The translations under genes were made by a program, and so were the position numbers. This document shows positions 1 to 12,459 of a stretch of DNA of 64,000 bases, one piece after another. The notes below the pieces were generated by a model. It searched no databases. It had not been told where the DNA came from and saw only the letters and a program-made list of their open reading frames with translations. This DNA comes from Endothia cerciana (lineage: Eukaryota; Ascomycota; Sordariomycetes; Diaporthales; Cryphonectriaceae), in the NCBI GenBank assembly GCA_026119935.1, contig JALRMH010000009.1:124001-188000 (forward strand), given 5' to 3'. The first letter of the stretch is position 1. The number at the start of each line of letters is the position of its first letter.

Positions 1-3000
1 CATGATGGATGGCTGTCTTACGCACGAGTTGCAAGGACGGGCGGGCGGGCATCTTCCACGGGGGGTGGACGGCACAAGGGCAGCTCGACAAGAAGTGAAT
101 CGTCCTTCATGGCGGCCGGGGCCGGCGACGAGGTCGAGCGGTCTGACGGCAAAGGCAACGCGAAGTCTCAGGCCGGCGGTTATTCAGTCAGATGCTGAGT
201 CGCCAGTCCCGCTGTCTCATCTGATCTAGAAGATATACGCAGGCCATCTCAGCCTAGACCGCCCGTCGCGACCTGTCCAAGAGTCTTGTCGGGACGCCTC
301 CTGGCTGCTGTACGACTACGCTTATCGCGCGGACACTCCCTCGCTGCCACCACTGACAGTGCGATCGCCCACCCGTTGTCTTTGCGCAACCTCGGGAATC
401 TGTGCCCGATGCTGCAAGCCGTGCATGAGTGTGCGATTTCAGGCAGTGAGATCTCGCTTGTCGACCTGGTCGCCGCCATGTCCTCCGTAGCGGTTTGCAG
501 ACATGCGAAGGGGACGAGGTCACTGGTACCGTAGCAGCAAATGCCGTTGGTCGAGTGAAAGACCAGGTTCACCCCTGAAGAATGCCCGTTCTTGCGACGG
601 CTCGTGGCGTTGGAGGTGCTGAACCAACATACGCACAAGGAACCCGCCCCGGCCACATTCGCAAGGGAAGACCCGACTGCACGTCGTCCAAGGTCGGTGC
701 ACGATGCGAGCCGTCTGTGCGACAACATCTCTAGCCTCGTGCTTGAGGATATACTCGCGGCTCGCGCGTTTATAGAAAATGCCACGCTTGGCTTCCCGTG
801 GCCCTTTGTGCCGCCTCTCCGCTCTCATCCTCGTCACTGCTGAGGGGCGCAGAGAAGGCATGGCCGCCAAGGGACCGGCGATGAGATGAGTCCACTGATG
901 ATGATCTCGAGAATGACATTCAGAAAAGGAGACTCCTGACTGGATACTGAAGCGGCAATCTACAGGGCGACCTCGCTTCGCATCACTGCGGGTGTTCACC
1001 GGAGATCATCGCCCTGCACTTCCCGCAGGAGAGAGCCCGGGAGGGTCACATCGACGATGGGGTGTTGTGAAGGGCTAATTGTCCTCAAAGGTGCATAGCG
1101 GAGACTGTACCGGAGTACTTCCGTACATGCCGGCACCCAAATAGTGACTTTGTCGAGGTTCCGCCCTCCCTCCTTCGCCCCTCGGGCCTCTGAGGCCCTA
1201 CAGATGATCCCGACCACAGCCACTCGCCCGTCAAAGGATGATGACGGGGCGGTTGGGCTTGAAGCTGGTATTGCTTCTCTAGCGCCTTGCTGTTGGCCCA
1301 CGTTCTAATCTCAGGGGCCCCAGATTTATGCACTCCTTTCGGCATCGACAAGATCACTGTGCTGATCAGCAGATCATTAACGCTATACCATGTCTGGCCG
1401 ATCAGGTCATGACCAGCCAATCGAGCCTGTAATCCCTGGGTTGTGTGAGTCCAGAGGGAGCTGGACCGTTCGGGATTGTCAGTCAGCCTCCACGCACCAC
1501 CCGTATGCACGCCCCACGCACCACCAGGACAGAGTACAGACCATCTGGCCGTAAGAAATCAAAGGCAAAGTTAAACAAGGGTTCTTTCTATCTTTCATCA
1601 CTAGGCCATTCTGCACACCACCATTATTAACCTCTGGACCCCCATCCTTCCATCTGCTACCCACCACCATATCCCTTGTCGATGATCGTTACCCTTCTCC
1701 ATCTGGTCCAGTCAGGTCACACAATCCCTCCCCCAGAAAACGCATTCACCATCTTCAGGTTCGACGGCACTCGTACCTTCAAGTATCCCTTCTCACACGG
1801 TCATATTGAACAAATGGCCTTTCCTTGTCAAGTCCTTCGCTCACGGTCCAGACTGATCATCGTCGTCACCTTGTTGCCACCTGTGCGGATCTTATTCCCA
1901 AGCTCATTCCCGCTTATTCTAAAGCTCAGCCGGCGTCGAATGCTACACTCCAGTTCTTCAACGGATCAAACTCCTTGTATTAGCCAGATGCATCGATGCC
2001 ATCATCTCAACCACGTATTCGTCGCCTACAGTTACTCCCTATCGTTGACCTGCAGGAGATCCTCTGAACACTAGATCACGCTTGCGACATGTAAATGCAT
2101 CTGCCCGAGCCGCCCTCGTCACTCATCGTGCGATCAGTCCGTGTCATGGCCCCTACTCGCGCAGCCCTGCTAATTGCGCCCTCGAGCCTAACACCCTCCG
2201 TGATCGTCAACACCACCTCCTTCATTAACCATGTACACTGTATACTGCCCGACCGGTTATGTGCCCCGCTATTTTAGCATGTTCGATTGTAAGACATGCG
2301 TATCCATCTGCCATACTTCTAATTTAGCTGGCCTACCGGTTCGAGCAGTGATGCACTGCCTGACCCCCCCCTCGTCTGCTCTGCCAGCCTCTTCACTTCT
2401 TCTCCCTGCCTTGTTTTCTCGGACTTTGTTAACAAGCTATTACATTTGCGGCTACTTTCGACTCTATTCCTACCGAGGAATGGGACTAGTGCAGAGGGTA
2501 TCCTCGTATTATCGACGTCAACACTGCAGCCTCATGACCGGATGCTTGAGTCACCCCCCTGCCCACCTTCTTCCCTATATGGCAAAGTATGTCTACGTCT
2601 ACAGAGAGGCTTTGCTGATGTATCCTCTGGGCAGTGCAAATGGAATGAGTGGATTTGTGAGTGTCCAGGGCTCTCGACATAGACAACCCGGAACTCTCCG
2701 GACCTGGCCTCGCCATCACCAGCAACAGTCCAACAAGTTACCCGTCATGATTGGCATGATATTGGTCCATGGATCTCATCAAGAAGCTGATCAACGTCGT
2801 CGACGTGCTCGTGATATACCCAGATCGCCCGCAAATGACAGCGATGTCTCGGTTGAGCATTCTTCCAGGTAGCCCAGAGCTTCGATGTGGATGACAAGTT
2901 CAGAGACCCCCCAGTCGCTCCCTTCTTTGACTGCAAATAAGTCACCCTCAAGACTGGTAAGTATTGTCGGTAGCAGGGCTAGAAGAGGCGGCAATACTAT

Positions 3001-4815
3001 ATTCGAAAACTCGATAAAAGTCAGGGCAGCTGTCTCTCAGAGAACGACCCCGACAGTGTGGCTTCCTGTGGCCAACCTAACTTCCCACCCCGACCCTTAT
3101 TCCTACGTCTCATGACCTGTTTCCTGCATTCTCACGCGTGAGATGCATCCGATACCGCATTTTCTTCAGGTGACTTTCACAATGCAACCTTGCCTCGATT
3201 ATTAGGCACGCACCCTAAAGTCTCCCAACACACGGTCTCAAGGCTCCGTTGCTAGCATACCCAGTAACAGTACACACGTCTACTTTGTCGAGAATTGATC
3301 GCGATGAATACCTGTCATGCAATCCCTCAGCGATCGGCTCGCTTTCAGAAAAAGTTGCTCAGAAACATCTCGACGCGAAATCCAGCCTGCTCATGCAGTC
3401 ACCAGCAGATGGATCCGATCACTTACCGCTGTAAAAACCTTACCCATATGCATACTACCTTAAAATGCTCTTTATCGGATGCAAAAGCTAGGTTCCGGAC
3501 CAGGTACTCTTTTTTCTGACTCGGAATACGTAGCTGTGCTGCAAGTTCCCGAAATGTTATGCTTATAATTTGCTTTCCGAAGAACCCTGACGGTTCTGGA
3601 TCAGCATGGAATCTGTACTTGCAGCCACTCAGCTCCCTCCTCACACCCTCATATCTGTGGTGAGCCCGCACTACTGCTGCAAATATAAGGCCACGGGGTA
3701 GCTCTGGTGCCCCATCACAAGTTTCAGGATATGTGTGGCGACTCGTCATTTTTGCTAGCCAGGGGATGAGTCACGATGGGCAACTCGAGCTGCCTTTAGA
3801 TATCCTCGTGGCATGGTGTACATACGTGAAGTGAGGTTGGATGCCATCAAGCACTTGAGCCGGCTCTTGCCATTATGTGCTTCGGATGAAGTGCTCAGAA
3901 TGAGGACCGTCACATCATGATCCCCGGTTCGACTAAGTGAAAACAAAGCAATTCCTGTCCTGGCCAAATGGTAATTGATTAGACAAGGACAGGATCGTAA
4001 CACTGGAGTCAATGTGCGATCAATGTCCATACAGATAACTATGCACCGTTCTCTTTATCTGCTTCTCCTCTGAACCGAAAAGTGACCTTCGTCCGTAGAT
4101 AGTGCCACCTTTGTGACCATATATTCCTCTGAGGTTATGCTCAGAGTAGTGAGCACCTCGAATACGGAGCTCGTCCAATATAGTCCACCTTCGGAACGAG
4201 AACAGAGTTGCTAGGGACACAGGATACACGTCACTTGAACAAATTTTTGCAGGCGCGGGTAGTTCCTGTCTTTCTTTATTGATCCTTGGATGTTTCAGAA
4301 TCAGTATACGAGTTTCTACGTGCGATTGGTTTGTGGTGACGCCCAGAGATGACTTGGATAATTCTCCCGCCTGACCCCATAGTTCACTCGAGACCTCTCA
4401 AGCATATCTGGAGGCTGATAATCAGGATACGTTCCTCGAGAATACGCAATTAGTGAAGCATTAAAGTGGTCATAGGCCTGACGATTTCGCTAGACCGCTA
4501 ATCAGGGTCTCCAGGATTTTGCTTTCAGGTTAGTAAGAGACGAAACTCACGATCCATGAGCCAGGAATAATGACAATCAATAATGACTTCATGGACTGTG
4601 AGGAACCTTCAGCACTAGAGAATACTTGTTTATGTTCAGTATGATTCCTTGATGGGTGTCTGGGACTAGACCATCACTTGAGCAATTTGTACTTACAGTA
4701 CCTATGCCAAGGATTCCATTTCTGCGTGTACTTTGAGACATCAAGAAGGAAGGCGCTTCAAGGAGACCTCTTACTCAGCTAAGTCTGCTTATACTCTTCA
4801 TCCTCAGTAGCTAAG
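1..4815. other. Gene-poor left region
   Basis: No convincing gene was found. Open frames exist (for example a 159-codon minus frame ending near 520 and overlapping 80-180 codon frames between 249 and 999), but they overlap each other in several frames, show no recognisable domain, and lack in-frame splice continuations. The stretch 1676-3100 is C/T-rich on the plus strand and breaks into short frames. No repeats or inverted termini were seen. A lineage-specific or decayed gene cannot be excluded. Confidence 0.5.
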
Positions 4816-5786
4816 ATGTCAGACTCGGAAGTTCCACCGCGGCCCCCGACGCCTCAAGTCCTACTCCATCGTCTCCCTGATCAGTTCCTGGACTCGTCGG
4901 AAAACACACGCAAGCCATCCAAGTATATCGTTCTCATCATTAGTTCCACTGGAGCTGCTGGAAAAAGTGCAGATCCCCCGGTCCGTGGCCAGCACACTGT
5001 CCCGCCCCCTTTACCAAGGCGACAGTTCTCAGCCAAGGCCGCTAGTGTCGGGGCCTCGCGCGCAACAGTTCCAGACGCAAATGTTGAGGGATCTGGTATT
5101 GGGCGACAAGGTTCGACGTGTGCAGGTTGCCGCAGAACCGACACCTGGAACAAAGCGCGCTACCAACTCATGTGCTCTCGAAACTGACGCGGACGGGGCT
5201 ACTATTTCCAGAAGAGCCTAGGCCTGCTACTGAGGGCTTCACTGGGTTCGGTGGCGGTGCATCTTCCACCTCGACCAGCCGCAGAGGGTCTACGGGCTCG
5301 ATCACCTCAGATCCTTCGATTTCATCAGTTGATTCTGCGCATCCTGCAATACCACCGAGCAGCACGTTTACGCCCCTTACGCTCTCCCCGGGTACCAATA
5401 CGGTCTTCACGCTGTCCGAGACAGAGCGACCACGACGCGCCAATCCGGCGTTGATGGTGTTAACCCATCCCGAAGAGGATGCTTGGCACAAGATCGCTAT
5501 AAGAAAAGCTGTGGGTGACTATGGTACCGGTGTCATTTTTGTTCCCCTAGACGGCGAAGATGAAGACGAAGAAGAGGACGAGAAAGATTTGCCGGTCCTT
5601 CAGTCACCAAACCCGATGACAATGACAAGTTTCCCGACGTCGTTCGACGCCTTTGCCAAGAAGGTGATAGGGGCTGGGAGGCTGGACCAGGAATTGAAGC
5701 TATGCGTTAACGTAGATGCTGATATTGAGAACAAGACGGTCCAGACTATCGAAGGCGTCAGGCACATCATGGGTGTTAAGGAATGA
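4816..5786 (+). pseudogene. Hypothetical gene spread over three frames
   Basis: Protein-like sequence runs through all three plus frames in order. An ATG at 4816 opens a 123-codon frame rich in Pro/Ser. A second frame covers about 4967-5221. The third frame carries a long Ser/Thr-rich stretch, an acidic run near 5560-5590 (Asp/Glu repeats) and a compact C-terminus ending at 5786. No GT-AG intron of normal size joins these pieces, so two frameshifts are the simpler reading. The family is not recognised. It could be a recent pseudogene, or a real gene with sequencing errors or unusual splicing. Confidence 0.4.
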
Positions 5787-6897
5787 CATGTGGACAGTTC
5801 GTGGTACTGCAGGTGGAATAATGTCGTATATAATTATCAACTACGACATCAATGAATGTTCACATAGCCCGAGTGCTCAGCGGGGCATTTAGACGCATTC
5901 ATCTCAGCAGTAAGCAACAAAGTATGATCGAGGAGATCACTTCAGTACGCTAAATCTTCCTTGACCGCCCCTCTCCTTTCTTTTCTTTCTTTTCTTGTAT
6001 TTCACTATTCTTCAAATGTACTGTAACTTGGATTCTGCCGCCTATGGTTTATCCCCAATATTCCTAGATCCTCACTTAGTAACAATGTCTTTGGGGGCCA
6101 AAAGTGTGCGCGGGCTGCAAAGTTCCTCGTAGAGATGTTTGCAATCAGTAAAACAAGCTTGAATGAGCGCATATGATCGGAGTAGATTTACAGTCAATCT
6201 TGTGGGGCGTACCAGGTTGTTACGGTGAAGTTGAGACGATCTCTGGCACTATCAGGGGTCGTTCACCAACACATGAGACATTTGACTCCTGAATCCTTCC
6301 TTGCTTTATGAGGCTCTTACAACACTTGGCATTTTAATAAAAAAAATATGGATAAGCGACTCTTAGAATGCTCATTCTTCTGTAGAACGCAAAAGGAAAA
6401 GGCAGAAAATTTGGATTCCCAAATGTTTGGTTGGGTATAAGGACCGCTGTGCTTCGCCGTGTGTAGAGATCTGACCACATGCTACCGATTGAGGACTTCT
6501 CAACGGGTGCGTGCTGATGTCTCTTTTTCCATACGAAGGGGGTTACAGTGGATGGTCTACTTAAGTAGACTACATCGAAACAGTAGTAGGCGTGGGTTTG
6601 ATCGACAACATCCTTGGGCAAGTGCAAGCTTTGACTTGACTCGTCTTAGGAGCGAGGTGTGAATCGTGGGTAAAAGCCCTCATTTATTGTACGGATGGCA
6701 GAATAATTATATATAAGGTGATACTAGACATCTTCTCTAAATAAGAAAAGTTGGTCGACAAGGCAAACGCCGCTCCTCATTACATTCATTCGTTCAGATT
6801 ACTGCCATTCGTTAACGCGTCGTACCCAACTTCCTTTTCACACCGAGTGTTGCGCATCCTAGTCTATGATTGCAAGTCACATTACGGATGTAGAAAA
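5787..6897. other. Intergenic region
   Basis: AT-richer non-coding DNA between the gene relic and the secreted-protein gene. The last 200 bases before 6898 are presumably the promoter and 5' leader of that gene; a TATATAAG-like string lies near 6710. Nothing else was seen. Confidence 0.5.
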
Positions 6898-7512
6898 ATG
6901 AAGCCTGCTGTCGTCCTCGCTTTCATTGCCGGTGCATCTGCTGCGACCATACATGGTAGAAAGGGTAAAGGTAGTGCCAAGGCAGGAACTCCCGTTGCCT
7001 CGACGACTGCAGCAGCGACTGGAGCAGTTCAGGAGGGTGCGACGACAATGGTGTTCAAAGAGGTCAACGGCGTGCCTGGTAACGAGTGTCTAACCTTCCG
7101 GAACAATGGTGAGCAGCAATTACACACGTTATATTGTAGTTAAAACTGATTGAATCCATTTCCAGGCGAGATTGTCGATGCTGCTTGTGTGGACACCTCC
7201 GCCGACAGGCAAATGACTCCATCCACCCTGAATGGACAGAATGTCCTGCTCGTCCAAAGGACATTCACCGCGGATTTCCGATCGGACCTGGTCGACAAGC
7301 AGACTTGCGTGGGCTTCAACGGCACAACATTCCTGGCTGAGGACTGTGCTTCGACCAACACCCAGTTTGTCAGTTTTCAGAACAAGCAGATGGTCGCGAG
7401 TGGTGGCGCTTGCCAAAGTGGACACGATGATGCGGCTCAGATTACCGTTGACCCGACTGGAGCAGGTTGTGCAACCTTTACTACAACTAATGTAACGCCA
7501 GCGACGTCTTGA
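6898..7512 (+). CDS. Small secreted cysteine-containing protein
   Basis: Two exons (6898-7108 and 7166-7512) joined across a 57-nt GT-AG intron give 185 residues. The start MKPAVVLAFIAGASAA is a clear signal peptide with an AxA-like cleavage site. A short basic Lys/Gly stretch and an Ala/Thr linker follow. The mature domain has six cysteines (in contexts NECL, AACV, QTCV, EDCA, GACQ, GCAT), consistent with three disulfides. No catalytic motif was recognised. It resembles the general type of fungal secreted proteins that act in the wall or in host contact; calling it an effector would be speculation. The neighbour downstream is also a secreted-type protein on the same strand. Confidence 0.75.
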
Positions 7513-8431
7513 AGAAGTTGGGGGAATGAGGACTTCTTGAGCACCTGACGGGAAAATCGGAGACAAACTCCTAATACTACGAGCAAAATATAATTTTATC
7601 TGAAGAATATTCTCAACCAGGTGCGGCCAACTTTCTGAGAGGCATATGAGCTAAGTCCGTGTGACCGACTGATATGATGTCTGAAGCCTGATGACTAAAG
7701 TTGCACATCTTTCTAAGTACCATGAAGCTACCGTGGAGGGCTCAACTAGGTACCTTCAACAGGATAGCGAATATCCCACGAGCCCTGGCTTTTAGAACGA
7801 ATGGGACATGACAACTAGAATATTTGCTGTAATAAGAAGTCCCTTCTTCCTGTCACGGAATAGTAGCTCATTAGAGACGAGCCGATGTAGAGGGTGGCAT
7901 GTATGTTTTCGTTACTGTATCCCTAGAACGGAGTAGATCGTCCGCGTAAAATGTCAATTCTGTGTCGACTGTTGCCAGTTGCCAAGCTTGGGACTATGTG
8001 GCCGAAACAAGAACCGCGCGTCGAGAGCTATTGTGTGGTAGGCTTGACAAGCATCTGCGGCAGCGTCTCTTGCTGAGCGAGTGGGTCCTGTGGCTGCGCG
8101 GTGTCTCACAGGCCCTCGTCAGTGTTCGAAACCTAGGCGTATTCGACCCCAGTACAGCGGACCCCAACGTATCTCGAACAGTTGCGGTGTATGGCGCAAG
8201 AAGGATGGCGTTTGGAAACATGGAATCTCAGACGGTGGGTCCAAGCAATAAGGTATCAATCATATATTTAGAAGACTAGCTGTGAATCTCGAGAACATGC
8301 CTTAAAAGCGCTTTTCTGCAAAGATTCGAGAAAGTTCGACGAAGTGTTGCTGAAATTTCTGTAATTTTTTCCCCTTCCACTCCTGATAGAATTGTCCTGC
8401 GTCTGCCTCCTCATCATACCTACTACTCAGA
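7513..8431. other. Intergenic region
   Basis: Non-coding DNA between two genes read in the same direction. An open frame at 7962-8279 has no family resemblance and overlaps an equally open minus frame, so it was not called. The last 300 bases should hold the promoter of the PEBP-like gene. Confidence 0.5.
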
Positions 8432-9394
8432 ATGCATTCACATCCTTTAATAGTTCTCGGTACCGGTGCGGCGCTGGTCGCCGGGTTCACACCGTCTGGC
8501 TTCACGCCTGCGTCTAACACTGACCTGATGGTTGTGTACGGACAGGTGGCCGCCACGAACGGAGCCGTTGTAGCCAAAGCCAGTGAGTTCGCGAACGACA
8601 AGATTAATGGAGATAGTTCAGAAGACCACCACAACTAACACAGATCAGCAACTGCGAACCAGCCGACCCTCGCCACGAAGTCTCAGCTGAATGGGACTTC
8701 CTACACCGTTATCATGATCGATCTTGATATCCCATCGACGATTAATCCACATACCTTTCTCCACTGGATGCAGACAGACCTCACACCTTCCACCTCAGCC
8801 TCGACCATGACCACGTCCAACGGCACCCTGCAGGGGTTCACCCTCACCAACACGAAGAACACGAGTGCCATTGTAACCTACACCCAGCCTGCGCCCCCGG
8901 CCCAGAACCCCCTGAGCCACAGGTACACCCAGGTCCTTGTCGACACGAGCTCCATGTCCACAGCTGGACTCGCGGCCCTTCAAGCAGGGGCGAATAACCG
9001 TACAGGATTCGATATCAACTCCGTGCTGCAATCGGCGGGGCTGGCAAACAACGTCGTAGCGGGCAACTCCTTTAACGTGACCAACCCTGGACCCGTCACT
9101 GCTGCAAACACTAACGCCAATGCGGCGGGCAATTTAACGGCGCAGGCGTCCAGCAACTCAACGGCGTCCAATGGCGCGGCAGCACAGCCTGTGAACAGTA
9201 CACTCGCAGGCGCCGCGGCCACCGCGGCGCCGACTGCCAGTGGATTTGCTGTTACCAACAATCTGACGAATGCTGGGGCCACGGATAACAGCGGCGCTGG
9301 CGCCACGACGGCATCAGGCGCGGCCAGTGGGTATATACTCTGTTATGTAACCCTGCTCGCTGGCGTGATGGGTGCCTTCTTCTGGACTTTGTGA
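8432..9394 (+). CDS. Secreted PEBP-like protein, probably GPI-anchored
   Basis: Two exons (8432-8582, 8649-9394) split by an intron ending in ATCAG give 298 residues. After a hydrophobic N-terminus the protein shows the phosphatidylethanolamine-binding pattern: TSYTVIMIDLDIPS (the usual D-x-DAPS ligand-site strand), then LHWMQTDL. The family binds anionic ligands; fungal extracellular members are known but their role is poorly defined. The second half is a long Ala/Asn/Thr/Ser-rich, low-complexity segment with many N-x-T/S sites. The end is a hydrophobic stretch of about 20 residues (YILCYVTLLAGVMGAFFW), typical of a GPI-attachment signal. The start ATG at 8432 is the only one giving a signal-like N-terminus. 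Confidence 0.8.
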
Positions 9395-10012
9395 GGACTT
9401 TCTGTTTGTATACAAATCGACATTATTGGCTGCTCGACTAGCGCGATGAATAGACATGGGTTGACCTCGGAGCATCAAGACCAGGCTTCATGAAGCTCTT
9501 TGATCTGATGGTAGCCCCGTATATTTCATATCAAGGCAGTACCCAAAGAAACAATGACAAGATCGAGGAAGCGACATCCAGGCCAGAGTAGATGTCTACA
9601 GAAACACCATCACCTACGCTATAAAGCAGCGAAGAGAGGGAATCCGGCGTGAAACGCCACCCCTTTTTCCCACGGGAAAAGTGTCCCTGCACCAGGCCAC
9701 ACTATTAAGACTATCACAAATACTCTACAATCGGTCCACAGCTGGAGCGTCGACAATGCTCTGCAAGCTTTAATCACATCTTTACATGGCCTCTCCAGAT
9801 ATCAAGAAGCCAATGCTCTTGAAATCGTGGTCCAGAAGGCTACAGACTCTCCTTCATATGGTAGCTTGGGCCTCACAACATCTTCGACCGGCACAACAAC
9901 CGAATATAAAGATGTTCTCTTCCTCGTCTCCGCGCACTTGAGTGCACTCAAATACGCCGATGATGCGTCATCTAGGACCACACTTTTCAAGGCGAATCCA
10001 CAAACGCGTCCC
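9395..10012. other. Upstream region of the aconitase-family gene
   Basis: The frame of the downstream gene stays open back to a TGA at 9650 but contains no ATG before 10013. The ATG codons at 9786 and 9813 are in another frame. Either this is the 5' leader, or an upstream exon with a start codon was missed. Codons from about 9905 to 10012 look protein-like (YKDVLFLVSAHL), so the true start may be upstream. Confidence 0.45.
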
Positions 10013-12067
10013 ATGACCCTCGCCCAAAAGATCTTCGCGCACCATGCCCTCTCCGCTGTGCCAGACACCGGACTCTCCACCGGTTCTGTCGTGCGAGTCA
10101 GTCTTGACTTGGCCCTCGCTTCAGAACTGTCATGGGCGTCTATGGCTCGGACATACGAAGAGCTCGGGAACCCGGGAATCTGGCGTAACGACCGCTTCTG
10201 GCTTGCTGGTGACCACGTCGTACACCCGACAATACGCAATCAGTCTAGGATTAAGGCACTTGTCGACGTCGCAGAAAAGGCAAAGAAGCAATTCCTCATG
10301 GCCGAGTACCAGGGCATGAACTATACCATCACGCACACTGAGTTTGTTAGGGAGCGTGCGGAACCCGGGGTGCTCTGTATTGGAAGTGACAGCCACACCT
10401 GCTCCGCTGGTGCAGTGGGATGTCTCAGCATCGGCTTGGGAGCCGCGGATGTGATGATGGGGCTGACTTTGGGCCAGACATGGTTCAAGATTCCCGAGAG
10501 CATCAAGATCAAGTTTGTCGGCAAGCCTGGACTCGGCATCGCGGGCAAGGATGTCATCTTGCACATTTTGAGGGAGCTGAAGCGGAACACTGTCGCTCCA
10601 GAGAGAATTGTCGAATTCAGCGGAGAAGGCACGAAATATCTTAGTATCGACGCGCGATTTGCCATCTGCAACATGTGCACCGAATTTGGCGCCGTGACTG
10701 GGGTGTTGGTGCCTGACCCGGTCACAAAAGCCTATGTGGAGAAGAGGCGGATGAGGACCAACAAGAGCAATAGCTTGGATTTCCGGCCCGATGACGGCGC
10801 CGAGTATGCCGGCGAGTACATCATCGATCTAGGTAAGGTCGAGCACACCATCGCGATATATCCTGAGCCAGACCATGTCGTGCCAGTCAGCGAGAAGGTC
10901 AGCATGAAGGTCGACGGTGTCTTCATTGGCGCGTGCACAACGACAGAGGAAGAGATTGTTCTTGGGGCACTGGTACTCAAAGCGGGTCTCAAGAAGGGGC
11001 TACCGCTGGCCCCGGGGAAGCGCCACTACGTTCCTGGATCTCTACCTATTGTCGACAGGCTTTCTCAGCTAGGTCTGCTCGAGATATACGAGGAGGCCGG
11101 GTTCACTCGGGGACCACCTGGGTGCTCATCCTGTGTGGGCCTATCGGCTGAAAAAGCACAGGCCGGAGAGACGTGGCTTAGTTCGCAGAATAGGAATTTC
11201 AAAAACAGGATGGGACCAGGTCAGCTGTTCCTGAAAAGGCAATATTGAAGATTTGAACTGACAGATCCTGTCTTAGGTGCTTTTGGTAACCTCTCCTCGG
11301 CTGTGGTGTGCGCCGCATCCGCCTTTTCACTGACAGTCACCGATCCCACACCGTTCCTGGCTGAGATGGATTTCGACTGGGACGAGAATGTGTATTCGCA
11401 AAAGTCCCCATCACTTGGCGACCCAGTGACTTACGTGGAGCCGAGCCTTGTCAACTCAACATCATCATTGGCAAAGTCTTATACGGACACATCTAGATCA
11501 GGTATTCCAAACGATTGCCTTGACAAGATAGAGTCAACCATAATCACGCTAGGCGACTTCACCGACACTGACGCCCTCGCCCCGGGTGCGGTACTGACTA
11601 CCTGCGTAACGGATGAGGACTTCGGACGACACTGTTTAGAGTACACTCATCCTGATTTCAGGAATACCATCGGGTCATATCCGGGGTCAACGGCAGTCGT
11701 CGTTGCCGGACACGGCTTTGGCGTAGGGTCGTCGCGGGACGTTGCGGTCAGTGCCCTCAAAGGATGTAGCGTCAAATGTGTCATCAGCAAGAGCTTTGGT
11801 TTTATTTTCGGCCGCAACTTGCCCAGTCTCGGACTACTTGGCTTCAATGTCACGGATGAGGATTTTTACGAAGCTGCAACGGATGGACGGCGGATCGAGG
11901 TGAATGTGACCCAAAGAAAAGTGTGGATAGAAGCGGACGGCCAGTGGAGGAGTTGGGACTTTGTTCTGAGTGACATGGAGTATCAACTAACGGCGAGCAA
12001 GGGTGTGACGCCAAGTTTCAAGAAATACGGAAAATATGTCTGGGGACGAGCTGACAAGGAGATCTAA
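10013..12067 (+). CDS. Aconitase-superfamily dehydratase (LeuC-LeuD fusion type)
   Basis: Exons 10013-11219 and 11277-12067 join in frame (57-nt intron) to give 665 residues from the conservative ATG of MTLAQKIFAHHA. The large-subunit part has GSDSHTCSAGAVG, with the first [4Fe-4S] cysteine, and GPPGCSSCVGLS, with the C-x2-C pair that completes the cluster. The C-terminal swivel domain carries GHGFGVGSSRD and the FGFIFGRN loop. These enzymes isomerise hydroxy-acids by dehydration and rehydration (isopropylmalate, homocitrate, citrate and related substrates). Which substrate applies cannot be read from the sequence. No mitochondrial targeting peptide is evident from this start. Its position beside an amine oxidase, permease and regulator suggests a dedicated pathway rather than the core leucine or lysine route. 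Confidence 0.85.
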
Positions 12068-12459
12068 TGAGGCGGGAGACGAGGAAATAAGCTTTGAGAC
12101 TCGTGCTCTGCGAAGTATGCCCCAACAAGAAAAGGTGGCGAAAGCTCTCGATTGGTAGTTGGGAGGGACGGTGTTGCTACTACGAACCAAAGAACATCAA
12201 GTACGCGTCACACCACGCCATACGGCTCTCGATTTTCATGATTGAATTTGACTTAGCTAGTAACGACTAGATAGTTTAAAGCCATTCGTATAAGGGGAGG
12301 ATGAAACGAAGATATCGTATCGACCCAAGCAGGGAACTCAAGATACTGATGGAGTACTACCAATAAATATCGTGGTACTTCACAGGATCATCATGACCAT
12401 GGACAGGGAGTGAAATAACCAGGCTGAATTCTTCAACTCCCTGGACGGGCATTACTAGA
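12068..12459. other. Convergent 3' intergenic region
   Basis: Lies between the 3' ends of the plus-strand dehydratase gene and the minus-strand oxidase gene. It should hold both terminators; no other feature was seen. Confidence 0.5.

Noticed and set aside
520..999. 159-codon minus-strand open frame near the left edge
   Set aside because: It overlaps another long minus frame, has no recognisable domain or splice extension, and its composition is that of non-coding DNA.
4954..4975. P-loop-like string (STGAAGKS) in the first frame of the 4816 relic
   Set aside because: It lacks the hydrophobic strand and helix context of a real Walker A, lies where the frame appears to shift, and no Walker B follows.
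7962..8279. 105-codon plus-strand frame
   Set aside because: It depends on a non-ATG start, overlaps an open minus frame, and resembles no family.
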